Below are positions 27,479 through 36,686 of a stretch of 64,000 bases of DNA, piece by piece. This DNA comes from WRGA01 sp031553395 (GTDB lineage: Bacteria > Bacteroidota > Bacteroidia > Bacteroidales > WRGA01). The stretch spans positions 124,001 through 188,000 of the forward strand of contig JAVBLR010000009.1 in assembly GCA_031553395.1 (NCBI GenBank). The letters are read 5' to 3'. Both the position numbers and the translations under genes were made by a program. The stretch's first letter is position 1, and every line of letters starts with the position of its first letter. The notes under the pieces are model-generated. The model saw only the letters and a program-made list of their open reading frames with translations, ran no database searches and was not told where the DNA came from.

Positions 27479-28609
27479 ATGACGTTTGAACTTCAGCATA
27501 CTTGCCCGTCAACCAATGCGCGTGCAGGAACAATTACTACTGACCACGGAAAAATAGAAACACCCATTTTTATGCCTGTAGGAACCATTGGCTCTGTAAA
27601 AGCTGTTCATTTGCAGGAATTAAAAGAAGATATTAAAGCGCAGATTATTTTGGGTAATACCTACCATCTTTATTTACGTCCGGGAATTGAAATTTTGGAG
27701 CAGGCCGGCGGATTACATAAATTTAACGGTTGGGATAGACCGATACTTACCGATAGTGGCGGATTTCAGGTTTTTTCTTTGTCGGATAACCGTAAATTGC
27801 ATGAAGACGGCGCTGAATTCCGTTCTCATATTGATGGGTCTAAGCATTTTTTTTCTCCGGAAAAAGTTGTTGATATACAACGTTCTATCGGTGCAGATAT
27901 TATGATGGCCTTTGATGAATGTCCGCCTGGAACAGCCGATTATACTTATGCGAAAAAATCCTTGGATTTAACACATCGATGGTTGGACAGAGGATTGCAG
28001 CATTTTGCAGAAACCGAAAGCAAATATGGTTATCAACAAACATTTTTTCCTATTGTGCAAGGTTGTGTATATCCTGATTTACGGAAAAAATCGGCAGAAT
28101 ATATATCGGAAAAAGATTGCGATGGTAATGCTATCGGCGGATTAGCAGTTGGCGAACCGGTGGAGCAGATGTATGAAATGATTGAAGTGGTAAACGAAAT
28201 TTTGCCTCAAAATAAACCTCGTTATTTAATGGGAGTAGGAACTCCTGCAAATATTCTGGAAGCAATTGACCGCGGTGTGGATATGTTCGATTGTGTTATG
28301 CCTACGCGTAATGGCCGCAATGGAATGCTTTTTACCAAAAACGGAATTATGAATATGCGCAACAAAAAATGGGCGGATGATTTTTCTCTTATAGAAGAAG
28401 ATGGCGCTTCGATTGTTGATAAGATATATTCTAAAGCATATTTGCGTCATTTATTTATTAGTGAGGAATTGCTTGGGTTGCAAATTGCGTCTATTCATAA
28501 TCTGGCATTTTACTTATGGTTGGTTGGTGAAGCTAGAAAACATATCATTGCAGGCGATTTTTCTACTTGGAAAAAAGATATGGTGGAAAGAGTTAAAACA
28601 AGATTGTAA
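27479..28609 (+). CDS. tgt: tRNA-guanine(34) transglycosylase
   Basis: Exchanges the wobble guanine of GUN-anticodon tRNAs for preQ1 during queuosine synthesis. 376 residues, TIM barrel. The active-site segments are complete: ILTDSGGFQVFSL with the catalytic Asp near 93, GGLAVGEP near 222 and the nucleophile region MFDCVMPTRNGRNG near 265. The zinc site of most bacterial enzymes (C-x-C-x2-C and His) is missing: the segment after NKKWADDFS reads LIEEDGASIVDKIYSKAYL without cysteine. I recall the same in Bacteroides Tgt, so this is a lineage trait rather than damage. The gene is followed after 21 nt by an LptF/LptG permease. Confidence 0.95.
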   Translation: MTFELQHTCPSTNARAGTITTDHGKIETPIFMPVGTIGSVKAVHLQELKEDIKAQIILGNTYHLYLRPGIEILEQAGGLHKFNGWDRPILTDSGGFQVFSLSDNRKLHEDGAEFRSHIDGSKHFFSPEKVVDIQRSIGADIMMAFDECPPGTADYTYAKKSLDLTHRWLDRGLQHFAETESKYGYQQTFFPIVQGCVYPDLRKKSAEYISEKDCDGNAIGGLAVGEPVEQMYEMIEVVNEILPQNKPRYLMGVGTPANILEAIDRGVDMFDCVMPTRNGRNGMLFTKNGIMNMRNKKWADDFSLIEEDGASIVDKIYSKAYLRHLFISEELLGLQIASIHNLAFYLWLVGEARKHIIAGDFSTWKKDMVERVKTRL

Positions 28610-28630
28610 AAATCTATTTCTTTTCTAAAA

Positions 28631-29704
28631 ATGAAGAAGTTAGACTTATATATTATAAAGAAATTCTTAGGAACTTATTTTTTTACTATTTCATTGATTT
28701 TGTCAATTGCGGTGATATTTGACATCAATGAAAAGTTGGATAAGTTTCTAGCTAAAGAGGTTTTTCTTTCCGACATTGTTTTTAAATATTACTTGAATTT
28801 TATTCCTTATTACGCGAGCGTATTTAGCGCTTTGTTTGTATTTATTTCGGTAATATTTTTTACATCCAAAATGGCAAATAATTCCGAAATTATTGCGATT
28901 CTGGCAAGTGGAGTCAGTTTTAAGCGTTTCGTAAGACCATATATGATTTCGGCTTTGATAATTTCAATTTTCATGTTTATTTTGAATGGCTTTATTATTC
29001 CTCCGGGAAACGTTATTCGAATAGATTTTCAGAATAAATATTTTAAAAATAAGAAGGTTGAATATGCCCGGAATATTCAGATTGAAGCAACTCCGGGGGT
29101 TATTGCTTATTTCGAACGGTACGATAATTCTGATAAAACAGGATATAATTTTTCGTTGGATAAATTTGATGAAAAACAGTTGGAGTCGAAACTCATTGCA
29201 AAAAAAATCGAATACGATTCATTGCAGAAATGGACAATACATGATTATCTTATCCGTGATTTTGATGGAATGCACGAATATATTACTAAAGGTGAAAAAC
29301 TGGATACCATATTGGGTATTGAACCGTCTGATATCTTGATTTCAGCGGGTGATCAGGAGCAAATGACAACTCCTGCATTAAAGAAATATATTGATAAGCA
29401 AAAAAAACGAGGAGTTGGAAATATGACCAATTTCGAAATTGAATATGAACGCCGCTATGCCTCGTTTATGGCTTCTTTTATACTTACAATGATTGGAGTT
29501 TCCTTGTCTTCTCGAAAAATAAAAGGAGGAATGGGACTGAATATAGGAATTGGGTTAGGACTCAGTTTTTCCTATATTTTATTTATGTCGATGTCGTCAA
29601 CATTGGCGGTTTCGGGTGAATTAACTCCGCGTATGGCAGCATGGTTGCCGAATATTATTTATGCAGTCATCGCGGTTTTATTGTATGGAAGAGCGCCGAA
29701 ATAA
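28631..29704 (+). CDS. LptF/LptG family permease of lipopolysaccharide export
   Basis: Inner-membrane subunit (YjgP/YjgQ family) that with LptB extracts lipopolysaccharide and passes it to the periplasmic bridge. 357 residues: three N-terminal membrane helices (about 12-30, 55-75, 98-118), a periplasmic beta-jellyroll of about 120-270, and three C-terminal helices. It starts MKKLDLYIIKKFLGTYFF, characteristic of the family. Whether it is the F or G paralogue cannot be decided. It is probably cotranscribed with tgt, an arrangement I know from other Bacteroidota. Confidence 0.9.
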   Translation: MKKLDLYIIKKFLGTYFFTISLILSIAVIFDINEKLDKFLAKEVFLSDIVFKYYLNFIPYYASVFSALFVFISVIFFTSKMANNSEIIAILASGVSFKRFVRPYMISALIISIFMFILNGFIIPPGNVIRIDFQNKYFKNKKVEYARNIQIEATPGVIAYFERYDNSDKTGYNFSLDKFDEKQLESKLIAKKIEYDSLQKWTIHDYLIRDFDGMHEYITKGEKLDTILGIEPSDILISAGDQEQMTTPALKKYIDKQKKRGVGNMTNFEIEYERRYASFMASFILTMIGVSLSSRKIKGGMGLNIGIGLGLSFSYILFMSMSSTLAVSGELTPRMAAWLPNIIYAVIAVLLYGRAPK

Positions 29705-29729
29705 GCAATTTGCTTAAAAAATTACGAAT

Positions 29730-30347
29730 ATGAAAGATATTAAGAACATAGTTTTCGATTTTGGAGGTGTTATTGTTGACATTAGTAGGGAACAGGCTGT
29801 AAAAAACTTTAAAGAGGTTGGTTTGGAGCAGGCTGATGAAATGTTGGGAATATACAAACAAGAAGGTATTTTTCTGGAATTGGAAGAAGGAACATTGTCT
29901 CGTGAAGACTTTTATGATGAATTAAGAAAATTAACCGGAAAAAACATAACCAATGAACAAATCGATTATGGATGGTTTGGCTTTTTTCTTCCGATAGTTC
30001 AGGGGCGGGTTGATTTTTTGCTTGAATTAAGAAAGAAATACAATTTGTTTTTGTTGAGTAATACCAATCCTATTGTTATGAGTTGGGCGCGTTCTTCTCA
30101 ATTTTCATCAGCAGGAAAGCCGTTGGATGATTATTTCGATAAATTGTATCTTTCATATCAATTAGGCGTTATTAAACCCGAATCATTAATATTCGAAAAA
30201 ATGATTGATGATGCAAAAATCAATCCGGCAGAAACATTATTCATCGATGATGGAAAGTCGAATGTTGAGGTTGGAGCTAAATTCGGATTTAAGACTTTTC
30301 AGCCTAAAGAAGGCGAAGATTACAGGGATTTTTTTAAGAATATTTAA
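29730..30347 (+). CDS. HAD-superfamily hydrolase, YihX-like
   Basis: 205-residue cytoplasmic phosphatase-type protein. HAD motif I is FDFGGVIVDI near residue 9, in which the usual second Asp is Gly, as in the YihX and epoxide-hydrolase-N-terminal branch. Motif II is LLSNTNP near 105, motif III the Lys of GVIKPESLIFEKM near 150, and motif IV FIDDGKSNVEVGAKFG near 172. A four-helix cap fits residues 18-85. Sugar-phosphate phosphatase activity is likely; the substrate is unknown. It lies 25 nt after the LptF/G gene. Confidence 0.88.
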   Translation: MKDIKNIVFDFGGVIVDISREQAVKNFKEVGLEQADEMLGIYKQEGIFLELEEGTLSREDFYDELRKLTGKNITNEQIDYGWFGFFLPIVQGRVDFLLELRKKYNLFLLSNTNPIVMSWARSSQFSSAGKPLDDYFDKLYLSYQLGVIKPESLIFEKMIDDAKINPAETLFIDDGKSNVEVGAKFGFKTFQPKEGEDYRDFFKNI

Positions 30348-30353
30348 ATGAAC

Positions 30354-30416
30354 TAATGTGCCAATTGGGGCGTAGTGGAAATCGACGGACTTAATTGATA
30401 TAGCATTGGTACATTA
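30354..30416. repeat. Inverted repeat with ATTGGCAC-family word
   Basis: TAATGTGCCAAT (30354-30365) and ATTGGTACATTA (30405-30416) form 12-bp arms with one G-U pair around a 39-nt loop, just after the HAD gene. It is a minimal member of the family seen at 1526 and 39740. Confidence 0.6.
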
Positions 30417-30428
30417 AAATATTATTTT

Positions 30429-31607
30429 ATGATTTTGAGAATAAAATACTTGTTTGTTGCTTTGCTTCTATGTTTTTCATGTTTGTCGATAGTAGCGAAA
30501 AATAATTTGTTGCGAACCGGGGCCGAAAGAACAGAAGAATATTTGCCTATTCTACAAGGAAAAAGAATTGCGTTGGTCGTAAATCAGACTTCCATTGTCG
30601 GAAATAAACAGGTGCATTTGTTGGATACGTTAGTCAGTTTAAAGGCTGATGTAAAAAAGGTATTTGCTCCAGAACATGGATTTCGAGGAAATGCTGATGC
30701 CGGAGAAGCCATAAAAAATGAAACGGATAAGAAAACAGGAGTACCCATCGTTTCGTTGTACGGACAAAGTAAAAAGCTGCCGGCTTCGCAATTGTCAGAT
30801 GTTGATATTGTTGTTTTTGATATTCAGGATGTGGGAGCTCGTTTTTTTACGTATATAAGCACGATGTATTATGTAATGGAAACTTGTGCGGAAAATAACA
30901 AAACGTTGCTTATTTTAGATCGTCCGAATCCGAATGATTATGTGGATGGTCCTGTTTTGGAAGAAGTACAGAAATCATTTGTAGGAATACTTCCTCTTCC
31001 TATTTTGCATGGATTAACTATCGGTGAACTGGCAAATATGATTAATAATGAAAAATGGTTGACAGATGGAAAAAAATGTCCGTTACATGTTATAAAAATA
31101 GAAAATTGGAAACACGGACAATCATATTCATTGCCGGTAAAACCTTCTCCGAATTTACCTAATGATCAATCGATTGCACTATACCCGTCTTTGTGTCTTT
31201 TTGAAGCAAGCAAAGTTAGTGTTGGGCGTGGAACTTATTTCCCTTTTCAGGTAATTGGTGCTCCAAATAAAAAATATGGAAAATTTTCATTTACGCCGAC
31301 TTCTTTGCCGGGGTTTGATAAAAATCCGATGCATAAAAATATCGTTTGTTACGGATTGGATTTGCGGAACGTCAAAACAAAAGGTGGATTTTCACTACAA
31401 TATGTAATTGATTTTTATAAGAAATCGGGGCAAGGAGCAACATTTTTCAGCAGTCCGTCTTTTATGGATAAATTGGCAGGGACATCAACATTGAGGAAGC
31501 AAATTATTGCAGGAAAAACTGAAGATGAAATAAGAACCAGCTGGAAAAAAGAATTGGATGATTATAAATCCAAACGAAAAAAATGCCTGCTGTATGATGA
31601 TTATTAA
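30429..31607 (+). CDS. namZ: DUF1343 / NamZ-like exo-beta-N-acetylmuramidase
   Basis: Exported 392-residue protein with a signal peptide (LRIKYLFVALLLCFSCLSIVAK). The body matches DUF1343, whose member NamZ (GH171) releases N-acetylmuramic acid from non-reducing ends during peptidoglycan turnover. Landmarks: GKRIALVVNQTSIVG near 43, KVFAPEHGFRGNADAGE near 77, VFDIQDVGARFFTYISTM near 128, LDRPNPN near 162, and RGTYFPFQVIGAP near 268. It is flanked on both sides by hairpin arrays, so probably transcribed alone. Confidence 0.85.
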   Translation: MILRIKYLFVALLLCFSCLSIVAKNNLLRTGAERTEEYLPILQGKRIALVVNQTSIVGNKQVHLLDTLVSLKADVKKVFAPEHGFRGNADAGEAIKNETDKKTGVPIVSLYGQSKKLPASQLSDVDIVVFDIQDVGARFFTYISTMYYVMETCAENNKTLLILDRPNPNDYVDGPVLEEVQKSFVGILPLPILHGLTIGELANMINNEKWLTDGKKCPLHVIKIENWKHGQSYSLPVKPSPNLPNDQSIALYPSLCLFEASKVSVGRGTYFPFQVIGAPNKKYGKFSFTPTSLPGFDKNPMHKNIVCYGLDLRNVKTKGGFSLQYVIDFYKKSGQGATFFSSPSFMDKLAGTSTLRKQIIAGKTEDEIRTSWKKELDDYKSKRKKCLLYDDY

Positions 31608-31641
31608 TAACATTCAAAATGAGATTATTTTGAATGTTTTG

Positions 31642-31718
31642 GGCGAAAGGCAAATGGCGAAAGGCGAACGAAAGCTTATGTACGCATCCTTTAGCCCTTA
31701 GCCGTTAGCCTTTTGCCG
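31642..31718. repeat. Heptamer hairpin array (GGCGAAA/TTAGCCC family) after namZ
   Basis: Left: GGCGAAA, GGCAAAT, GGCGAAA, GGCGAAC (31642-31669). Right: TTAGCCC, TTAGCCG, TTAGCCT, TTTGCCG (31691-31718). The two sides pair with mismatches that are partly G-U. Confidence 0.8.
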
Positions 31719-31777
31719 AAAATATTTATATTCGATTTATCATGAACGTTTTCTATGCTTTTTTGTAAAAGAATAAA

Positions 31778-33661
31778 ATGAAAAATAAATTTTTTCTCAT
31801 ATCCTACTTTTGTATATTTTCAGGACTATCTGCATTTTCAAAAAACATATCAGAAGAAAGTTCTTCCAAAGATTCTATTCAATTAAACGAGGTTGTTGTT
31901 ACCGGAACTCGCTTTCAAAGTGATTTACGCCAATTACCAATGAGCGTTTCCATTATTGATAGCAGCCAAATTCACAATGCTTATTCGCCATCTCTTTTAC
32001 CTGTAATTACAGAAGAAGTACCCGGTTTATTTGTTACAGGGCGAGGAGTTATGGGATATGGTGTAGCAAATGGAGCAGCTGGAGGAATAAATATTCGTGG
32101 TGTAGGAGGGACTCCAACAACCGGAGTATTGGTGTTGATTGACGGGCATCCTCAATATATGGGATTGATGGGGCATCCGTTGGCAGATGCGTATCAATCG
32201 ATGATGGCCGAACGGGTGGAAGTTATTCGTGGGCCGGCATCTATTTTATATGGTTCTAATGCTATTGGCGGTGTTGTTAATATCATTACTCCGAAAATAA
32301 CACAAGACGAAATAAAAACGAATGCACAATTGATGTATGGCTCTTACAATACATTTAGTGCAGAAGCGGATAATCGTATTCATTCGGGAAAATTCAGTAG
32401 TTTTATATCACTGAATTACAATACAACTGATGGGCATCGTGATAATATGGATTTTTCCCAATTAACAGGTTATGCGAAATTAGGATATCAGTTCAACGAT
32501 AGATGGCGGCTTTTTGCAGATGTGAATATAACCAATTTTGATGCTTCGAATCCAGGAAGTGTGTCGTCTCCGGTTATCGATAATGATGCTGATATAACTC
32601 GTGGAATGGCATCTTTTTCTTTGGATAATAATAGTGAGCAAACTTCAGGATCGCTAAAGTTATTTTACAACTGGGGTTCGCATTCCATCAATGATGGATA
32701 TAAAGTTGGTGGAATTCCTTCCGATTCTCTTTTCCGTTCTAATGACTATATGCTAGGCATTACATGGTATCAATCCTATCGTTTTTTTAAGGGAAATGAA
32801 ACAACTGCCGGAATAGACTATCAGCGTTTTGGCGGGCATGTTTGGTATGAGTTTCCGGATAAGAAAAGGGATGTTGTATCAAAAGATATTAATGATATTG
32901 CTGGTTATATAAATATTCAACAATTGCTTGGAACCCGGATTTCGTTGAATGCCGGTATTCGTATTGATTATAATGATTATACAGGTATGGAATGGGTTCC
33001 GCAAACTGGAATTACATATTCAGCTTCGGAATATACTGTATTAAAAGCCATTATAAGTAAAGGATTTCGTAATCCGACCATTCGCGAAATGTATATGTTT
33101 CCTCCGCAGAATCCTGATTTAAAACCGGAAAGTTTGATAAATTACGAAATTTCGGCTTCTCAGTATTTATTGAAAAATGACCTCTACTTTGGATTAAATT
33201 TCTATTATATTGATGGAAAAAACAGTATTCAAACTGTACCTGTAAATGGAAAACCATTGAATGTAAATACCGGAAAAATTGAAAATTATGGGTTGGAGTT
33301 TTCAACTCATTACAATATTACTCCTTCTTTACGTATTTCAGGGAATTACAGTTGGCTACACATGAAATACAAGGTTACCGGAGCTCCAGAACATAAATTA
33401 TATGGAGCCATTGCCTATAATCGTAAAAAATGGAATATTTCTACTGGGTTGCAATATATTAATCATCTTTATACAAGCGTTTTACCAACAGAAACTGCGG
33501 GAAATTTTACCCTTTGGAATATTCGTGCGGCTTATCGTCCTGTTAAATTAATCGAATTATTTGTTAAAGGGGAAAATCTTCTCAATCAGGACTATGAAAT
33601 AAATAAAGGTTATCCCATGCCGGGAACAACCGTTTTTGGTGGAATAAGTATTCATTTTTAA
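31778..33661 (+). CDS. TonB-dependent outer-membrane receptor
   Basis: 627 residues: a signal peptide (about 1-21), the TonB box and plug start NEVVVTGTRFQSDLRQLPMS near 37, then the plug with VEVIRGPASILYGSNAIGGVVNIIT near 148-172 (two conserved plug strands), and a 22-strand barrel ending GGISIHF with a terminal Phe. It lacks the CarboxypepD-like domain and is short compared with SusC, so a small ligand such as an iron complex, heme or cobalamin is more likely than a glycan. No binding protein or ATPase gene is next to it. It sits alone between two hairpin arrays. Confidence 0.9.
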   Translation: MKNKFFLISYFCIFSGLSAFSKNISEESSSKDSIQLNEVVVTGTRFQSDLRQLPMSVSIIDSSQIHNAYSPSLLPVITEEVPGLFVTGRGVMGYGVANGAAGGINIRGVGGTPTTGVLVLIDGHPQYMGLMGHPLADAYQSMMAERVEVIRGPASILYGSNAIGGVVNIITPKITQDEIKTNAQLMYGSYNTFSAEADNRIHSGKFSSFISLNYNTTDGHRDNMDFSQLTGYAKLGYQFNDRWRLFADVNITNFDASNPGSVSSPVIDNDADITRGMASFSLDNNSEQTSGSLKLFYNWGSHSINDGYKVGGIPSDSLFRSNDYMLGITWYQSYRFFKGNETTAGIDYQRFGGHVWYEFPDKKRDVVSKDINDIAGYINIQQLLGTRISLNAGIRIDYNDYTGMEWVPQTGITYSASEYTVLKAIISKGFRNPTIREMYMFPPQNPDLKPESLINYEISASQYLLKNDLYFGLNFYYIDGKNSIQTVPVNGKPLNVNTGKIENYGLEFSTHYNITPSLRISGNYSWLHMKYKVTGAPEHKLYGAIAYNRKKWNISTGLQYINHLYTSVLPTETAGNFTLWNIRAAYRPVKLIELFVKGENLLNQDYEINKGYPMPGTTVFGGISIHF

Positions 33662-33710
33662 AAATAATGAAGTAAAACTCTACCTTGATAGATTCTAAAA
33701 TGAATATTCA

Positions 33711-33771
33711 GGCTAATGGCAAGGGGCAAATGAAGAGAAATTCTTTAGCCCTTTGCCATTAGCCTTTTGCC
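33711..33771. repeat. Heptamer hairpin array (TTAGCCC family) before sdhC
   Basis: Left arm GGCTAAT, GGCAAGG, GGCAAAT (33711-33731); right arm TTAGCCC, TTTGCCA, TTAGCCT, TTTGCC (33745-33771). 33711-33727 pairs with 33748-33764 with a single G-U pair. Confidence 0.8.
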
Positions 33772-33812
33772 TGGATTTATATTAAGATAATTGCGGAAAA
33801 TATTTGCATTTA

Positions 33813-33844
33813 TTTGTTTGCTACTTCTTAAAAAGTTACTTTTG
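33813..33844 (+). promoter_or_regulatory. sdhCAB promoter
   Basis: TTTG at 33813-33816, a 20-nt spacer and TACTTTTG at 33837-33844 match the full Bacteroidota promoter (TTTG, 19-21 nt, TAnnTTTG). Predicted leader of about 85 nt. Confidence 0.75.
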
Positions 33845-33932
33845 CAGTTTAAAAAATTAAGGTTTCTTATTCTTCTCTTATCTTTCGGTAATATTCTAAA
33901 AACTAAATAAATACAAACTAAACTCAATTTTT

Positions 33933-34640
33933 ATGTGGCTATTTAAATCTTCGATTGGGAAAAAGCTGATTATGAGTATTTCAGGTGTTTTTCTGATTCT
34001 ATTTTTAACGTTTCACATGTGCATGAATTTAGTCGCCCTTTTTTCGGCGGAAGGCTATAACATGATATGTGAATTTTTGGGTGCAAATTGGTATGCACTT
34101 GTCGGAACTTTGGTTTTGGCTGCGGGGGTGATTGTTCATATTGCTTATGCTCTTGTTTTGTATTTTCAAAACAGGAAAGCAAGAGGAAACGATTCGTATG
34201 CTGTTACAGCTAAGCCGAAAGAAGTTGAATGGGCTTCTCAAAACATGCTGGCTTTGGGAATTGTAGTAGTTGTGTTCTTGTTGCTACACTTCTACAATTT
34301 TTGGGCAAAAATGCAGTTGGTAGAAATTCTACACAAAATGGGAATGCACGTTGATGAATTTGCATTCTCGAAAGCAGCTGATGGAGCTTATCATATAGCT
34401 ACAACTTTTGCTGATCCTATTTTTGTTGTACTTTACTTGATTGGATTAGCAGCATTGTGGTTTCATTTAACGCATGGATTCTGGAGCGCTTTCCAAACAA
34501 TGGGAATTAGTAACCGGGTTTGGTTCAACCGTTGGAAATGCATTGGGAAGATTTTTGTAACAGTATTGATACTTGGGTTTGCTCTTGTTGTTGTTGCATT
34601 TTTCCTTAAAAGTTTTTGCACAGGAACTTGTGTCGCTTAA
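33933..34640 (+). CDS. sdhC: Succinate dehydrogenase / fumarate reductase cytochrome b subunit
   Basis: Membrane anchor of complex II, 235 residues with five predicted helices (about 13-35, 60-82, 104-126, 165-187, 205-228). It starts MWLFKSSIGKKLIMSISGVF, the typical opening of the one-subunit, di-heme type B anchor; histidines in FHMCMN, AALWFHLTHG and the helix-2 VHIAYAL can bind heme. In Bacteroidales this enzyme mostly works as fumarate reductase in anaerobic respiration. First gene of sdhC-sdhA-sdhB. Confidence 0.95.
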   Translation: MWLFKSSIGKKLIMSISGVFLILFLTFHMCMNLVALFSAEGYNMICEFLGANWYALVGTLVLAAGVIVHIAYALVLYFQNRKARGNDSYAVTAKPKEVEWASQNMLALGIVVVVFLLLHFYNFWAKMQLVEILHKMGMHVDEFAFSKAADGAYHIATTFADPIFVVLYLIGLAALWFHLTHGFWSAFQTMGISNRVWFNRWKCIGKIFVTVLILGFALVVVAFFLKSFCTGTCVA

Positions 34641-34668
34641 ACATTTTTCATCTATTAAATCATCGAAT

Positions 34669-36609
34669 ATGACTACTATAAATTCAAAAACCCCTTCAGG
34701 TAAATTATCCGAAAAGTGGAATGAATATAAAGCTCACCAAAAACTGGTAAATCCTGCAAATAAACGTCGCTTGGATGTTATTGTCGTAGGAACCGGATTG
34801 GCTGGTGGAGCTGCTGCTGCTTCTCTTGGAGAATTAGGCTTTAATGTGCTTAATTTCTGTATTCAGGATTCTCCCCGCCGTGCGCACTCAATTGCTGCTC
34901 AGGGAGGTATCAATGCTGCAAAAAATTACCAAAATGACGGTGACAGTATTTACCGTTTGTTTTATGATACGATAAAAGGTGGAGATTATCGTGCTCGCGA
35001 GGCTAATGTTTATCGTTTAGCTGAAGTTTCCAACAGTATTATTGACCAATGTGTGGCTCAAGGAGTTCCTTTTGCACGTGAATACGGAGGTTTGCTTGAT
35101 AACCGTTCTTTTGGTGGCGCTCAGGTTTCCCGTACGTTTTATGCAAAAGGTCAAACAGGGCAACAATTATTGTTAGGCGCTTATTCTGCATTGAGTCGTC
35201 AGGTAGGAAAAGGTACGGTTAAATTGTACACTCGTTACGAAATGCTCGATGTTGTAATTATCGATGGAAGAGCTCGCGGAATTATAGCCCGTAATCTCGT
35301 AACCGGAAAATTGGAGCGTTTTGCTGCTCATGCAGTGGTGATTGCAACCGGAGGATATGGAAATACATTCTTCCTTTCTACAAATGCAATGGGATCAAAT
35401 GGTTCGGCCGCATGGCAATGCTACAAGAAAGGCGCTTATTTTGCAAATCCTTGTTTTGCGCAAATTCACCCGACTTGTATTCCTGTTCACGGAGAATTTC
35501 AATCAAAACTTACATTGATGTCGGAATCTCTTCGTAACGACGGACGTATTTGGGTTCCTAAGAAAAAAGAAGATGCCGAAGCTATTCGTGCAGGGAAATT
35601 AAAACCGACTCAAATTAAGGAAGAAGATAGGGATTATTATTTGGAACGCCGTTATCCTGCTTTTGGTAATCTTGTTCCCCGTGATGTGGCTTCCCGTGCT
35701 GCTAAAGAACGTTGTGATGCTGGTTATGGCGTTGGTTCCGGATTGGCTGTATACCTTGATTTCTCGGATGCAATCAATCGTTTGGGATTGAAAACAGTTG
35801 AATCTCGTTATGGAAATCTTTTCCAAATGTATGAGAAAATTGTGGATGAAAATCCGTACGAAACCCCGATGATGATTTATCCTGCAATTCACTATACAAT
35901 GGGTGGAATTTGGGTGGATTATGAACTACAAACATCTATCCCCGGACTTTTCGCTGCCGGTGAAGCAAACTTTTCCGATCACGGTGCAAACCGTCTTGGA
36001 GCTTCGGCGTTGATGCAAGGTTTAGCTGACGGGTATTTTGTACTTCCTTATACAATTCAGAATTACTTGGCCGACCAAATTCAAGTTCCAAGGTTCAGTA
36101 CTTCGTTGCCCGAATTTGATGCTGCAGAAAAAGCTATTACGGATAAGGTTTATAAATTGATGAATATCAAAGGAAAACGTTCTGTTGATTCCATTCATAA
36201 AGAATTAGGCCTTATCATGTGGGATTTTGTAGGTATGGGACGTAATAAAGCCGGATTGCAAACTGCTTTGGACAAATTGAAAGAAGTAAAGAAAGAATTC
36301 TGGTCTAATGTACGTATCCCCGGTTCGGGAAATGATTTAAATACTGAATTGGAAAAAGCATTAAGAGTTGCCGACTTTATCGAAATAGGCGAATTAATGG
36401 CTCGTGATGCGTTGAATCGGGATGAATCTTGTGGAGGTCATTTCCGTGAAGAATATCAAACAGAAGAGGGAGAAGCGCTTCGTGACGACAAAGATTTTTC
36501 TTATGTTGCTTGCTGGAAATATACGGGTGAAGATAAAGAGCCCGAATTGTTGAAAGAAGAACTTAATTATGAATATATTCAAGTTCAACAACGTAATTAT
36601 AAATCATAA
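34669..36609 (+). CDS. sdhA: Succinate dehydrogenase / fumarate reductase flavoprotein subunit
   Basis: FAD-bearing catalytic subunit, 646 residues. The ATG at 34669 follows sdhC by 28 nt; earlier in-frame starts lie within sdhC and are rejected. Features: FAD-binding VVGTGLAGGAAAASLGELGF near 40-60, HSIAAQGGINAAKNY with the flavin-linking His near 85, IATGGYGNTF near 225, IHPTCIPVHGEF near 270, and GLFAAGEANFSDHGANRLGA near 430-450 (given as two pieces of one motif). The length is normal for the Bacteroides/epsilon type. Confidence 0.97.
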   Translation: MTTINSKTPSGKLSEKWNEYKAHQKLVNPANKRRLDVIVVGTGLAGGAAAASLGELGFNVLNFCIQDSPRRAHSIAAQGGINAAKNYQNDGDSIYRLFYDTIKGGDYRAREANVYRLAEVSNSIIDQCVAQGVPFAREYGGLLDNRSFGGAQVSRTFYAKGQTGQQLLLGAYSALSRQVGKGTVKLYTRYEMLDVVIIDGRARGIIARNLVTGKLERFAAHAVVIATGGYGNTFFLSTNAMGSNGSAAWQCYKKGAYFANPCFAQIHPTCIPVHGEFQSKLTLMSESLRNDGRIWVPKKKEDAEAIRAGKLKPTQIKEEDRDYYLERRYPAFGNLVPRDVASRAAKERCDAGYGVGSGLAVYLDFSDAINRLGLKTVESRYGNLFQMYEKIVDENPYETPMMIYPAIHYTMGGIWVDYELQTSIPGLFAAGEANFSDHGANRLGASALMQGLADGYFVLPYTIQNYLADQIQVPRFSTSLPEFDAAEKAITDKVYKLMNIKGKRSVDSIHKELGLIMWDFVGMGRNKAGLQTALDKLKEVKKEFWSNVRIPGSGNDLNTELEKALRVADFIEIGELMARDALNRDESCGGHFREEYQTEEGEALRDDKDFSYVACWKYTGEDKEPELLKEELNYEYIQVQQRNYKS

Positions 36610-36613
36610 TTTT

Positions 36614-36641
36614 AGTTACAAGTTACAGGTTACGAATTACA
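36614..36641. repeat. Heptamer array (AGTTACA family) between sdhA and sdhB
   Basis: Four consecutive words AGTTACA, AGTTACA, GGTTACG, AATTACA. A complementary remnant (GTAATTTCGTTATATGTGTAAC) spans 36648-36669. It interrupts the sdh operon without an obvious terminator. Confidence 0.75.
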
Positions 36642-36686
36642 AGGATGGTAATTTCGTTATATGTGTAACATTAAAATAAACAACAA

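Noticed and set aside
31608..31777. Riboswitch (for example cobalamin) before the TonB receptor
   Set aside because: Only the heptamer hairpin is present; no conserved riboswitch core could be read.
34573..34668. A 32-codon N-terminal extension of sdhA
   Set aside because: It overlaps sdhC in another frame; the ATG at 34669 gives the known SdhA start.
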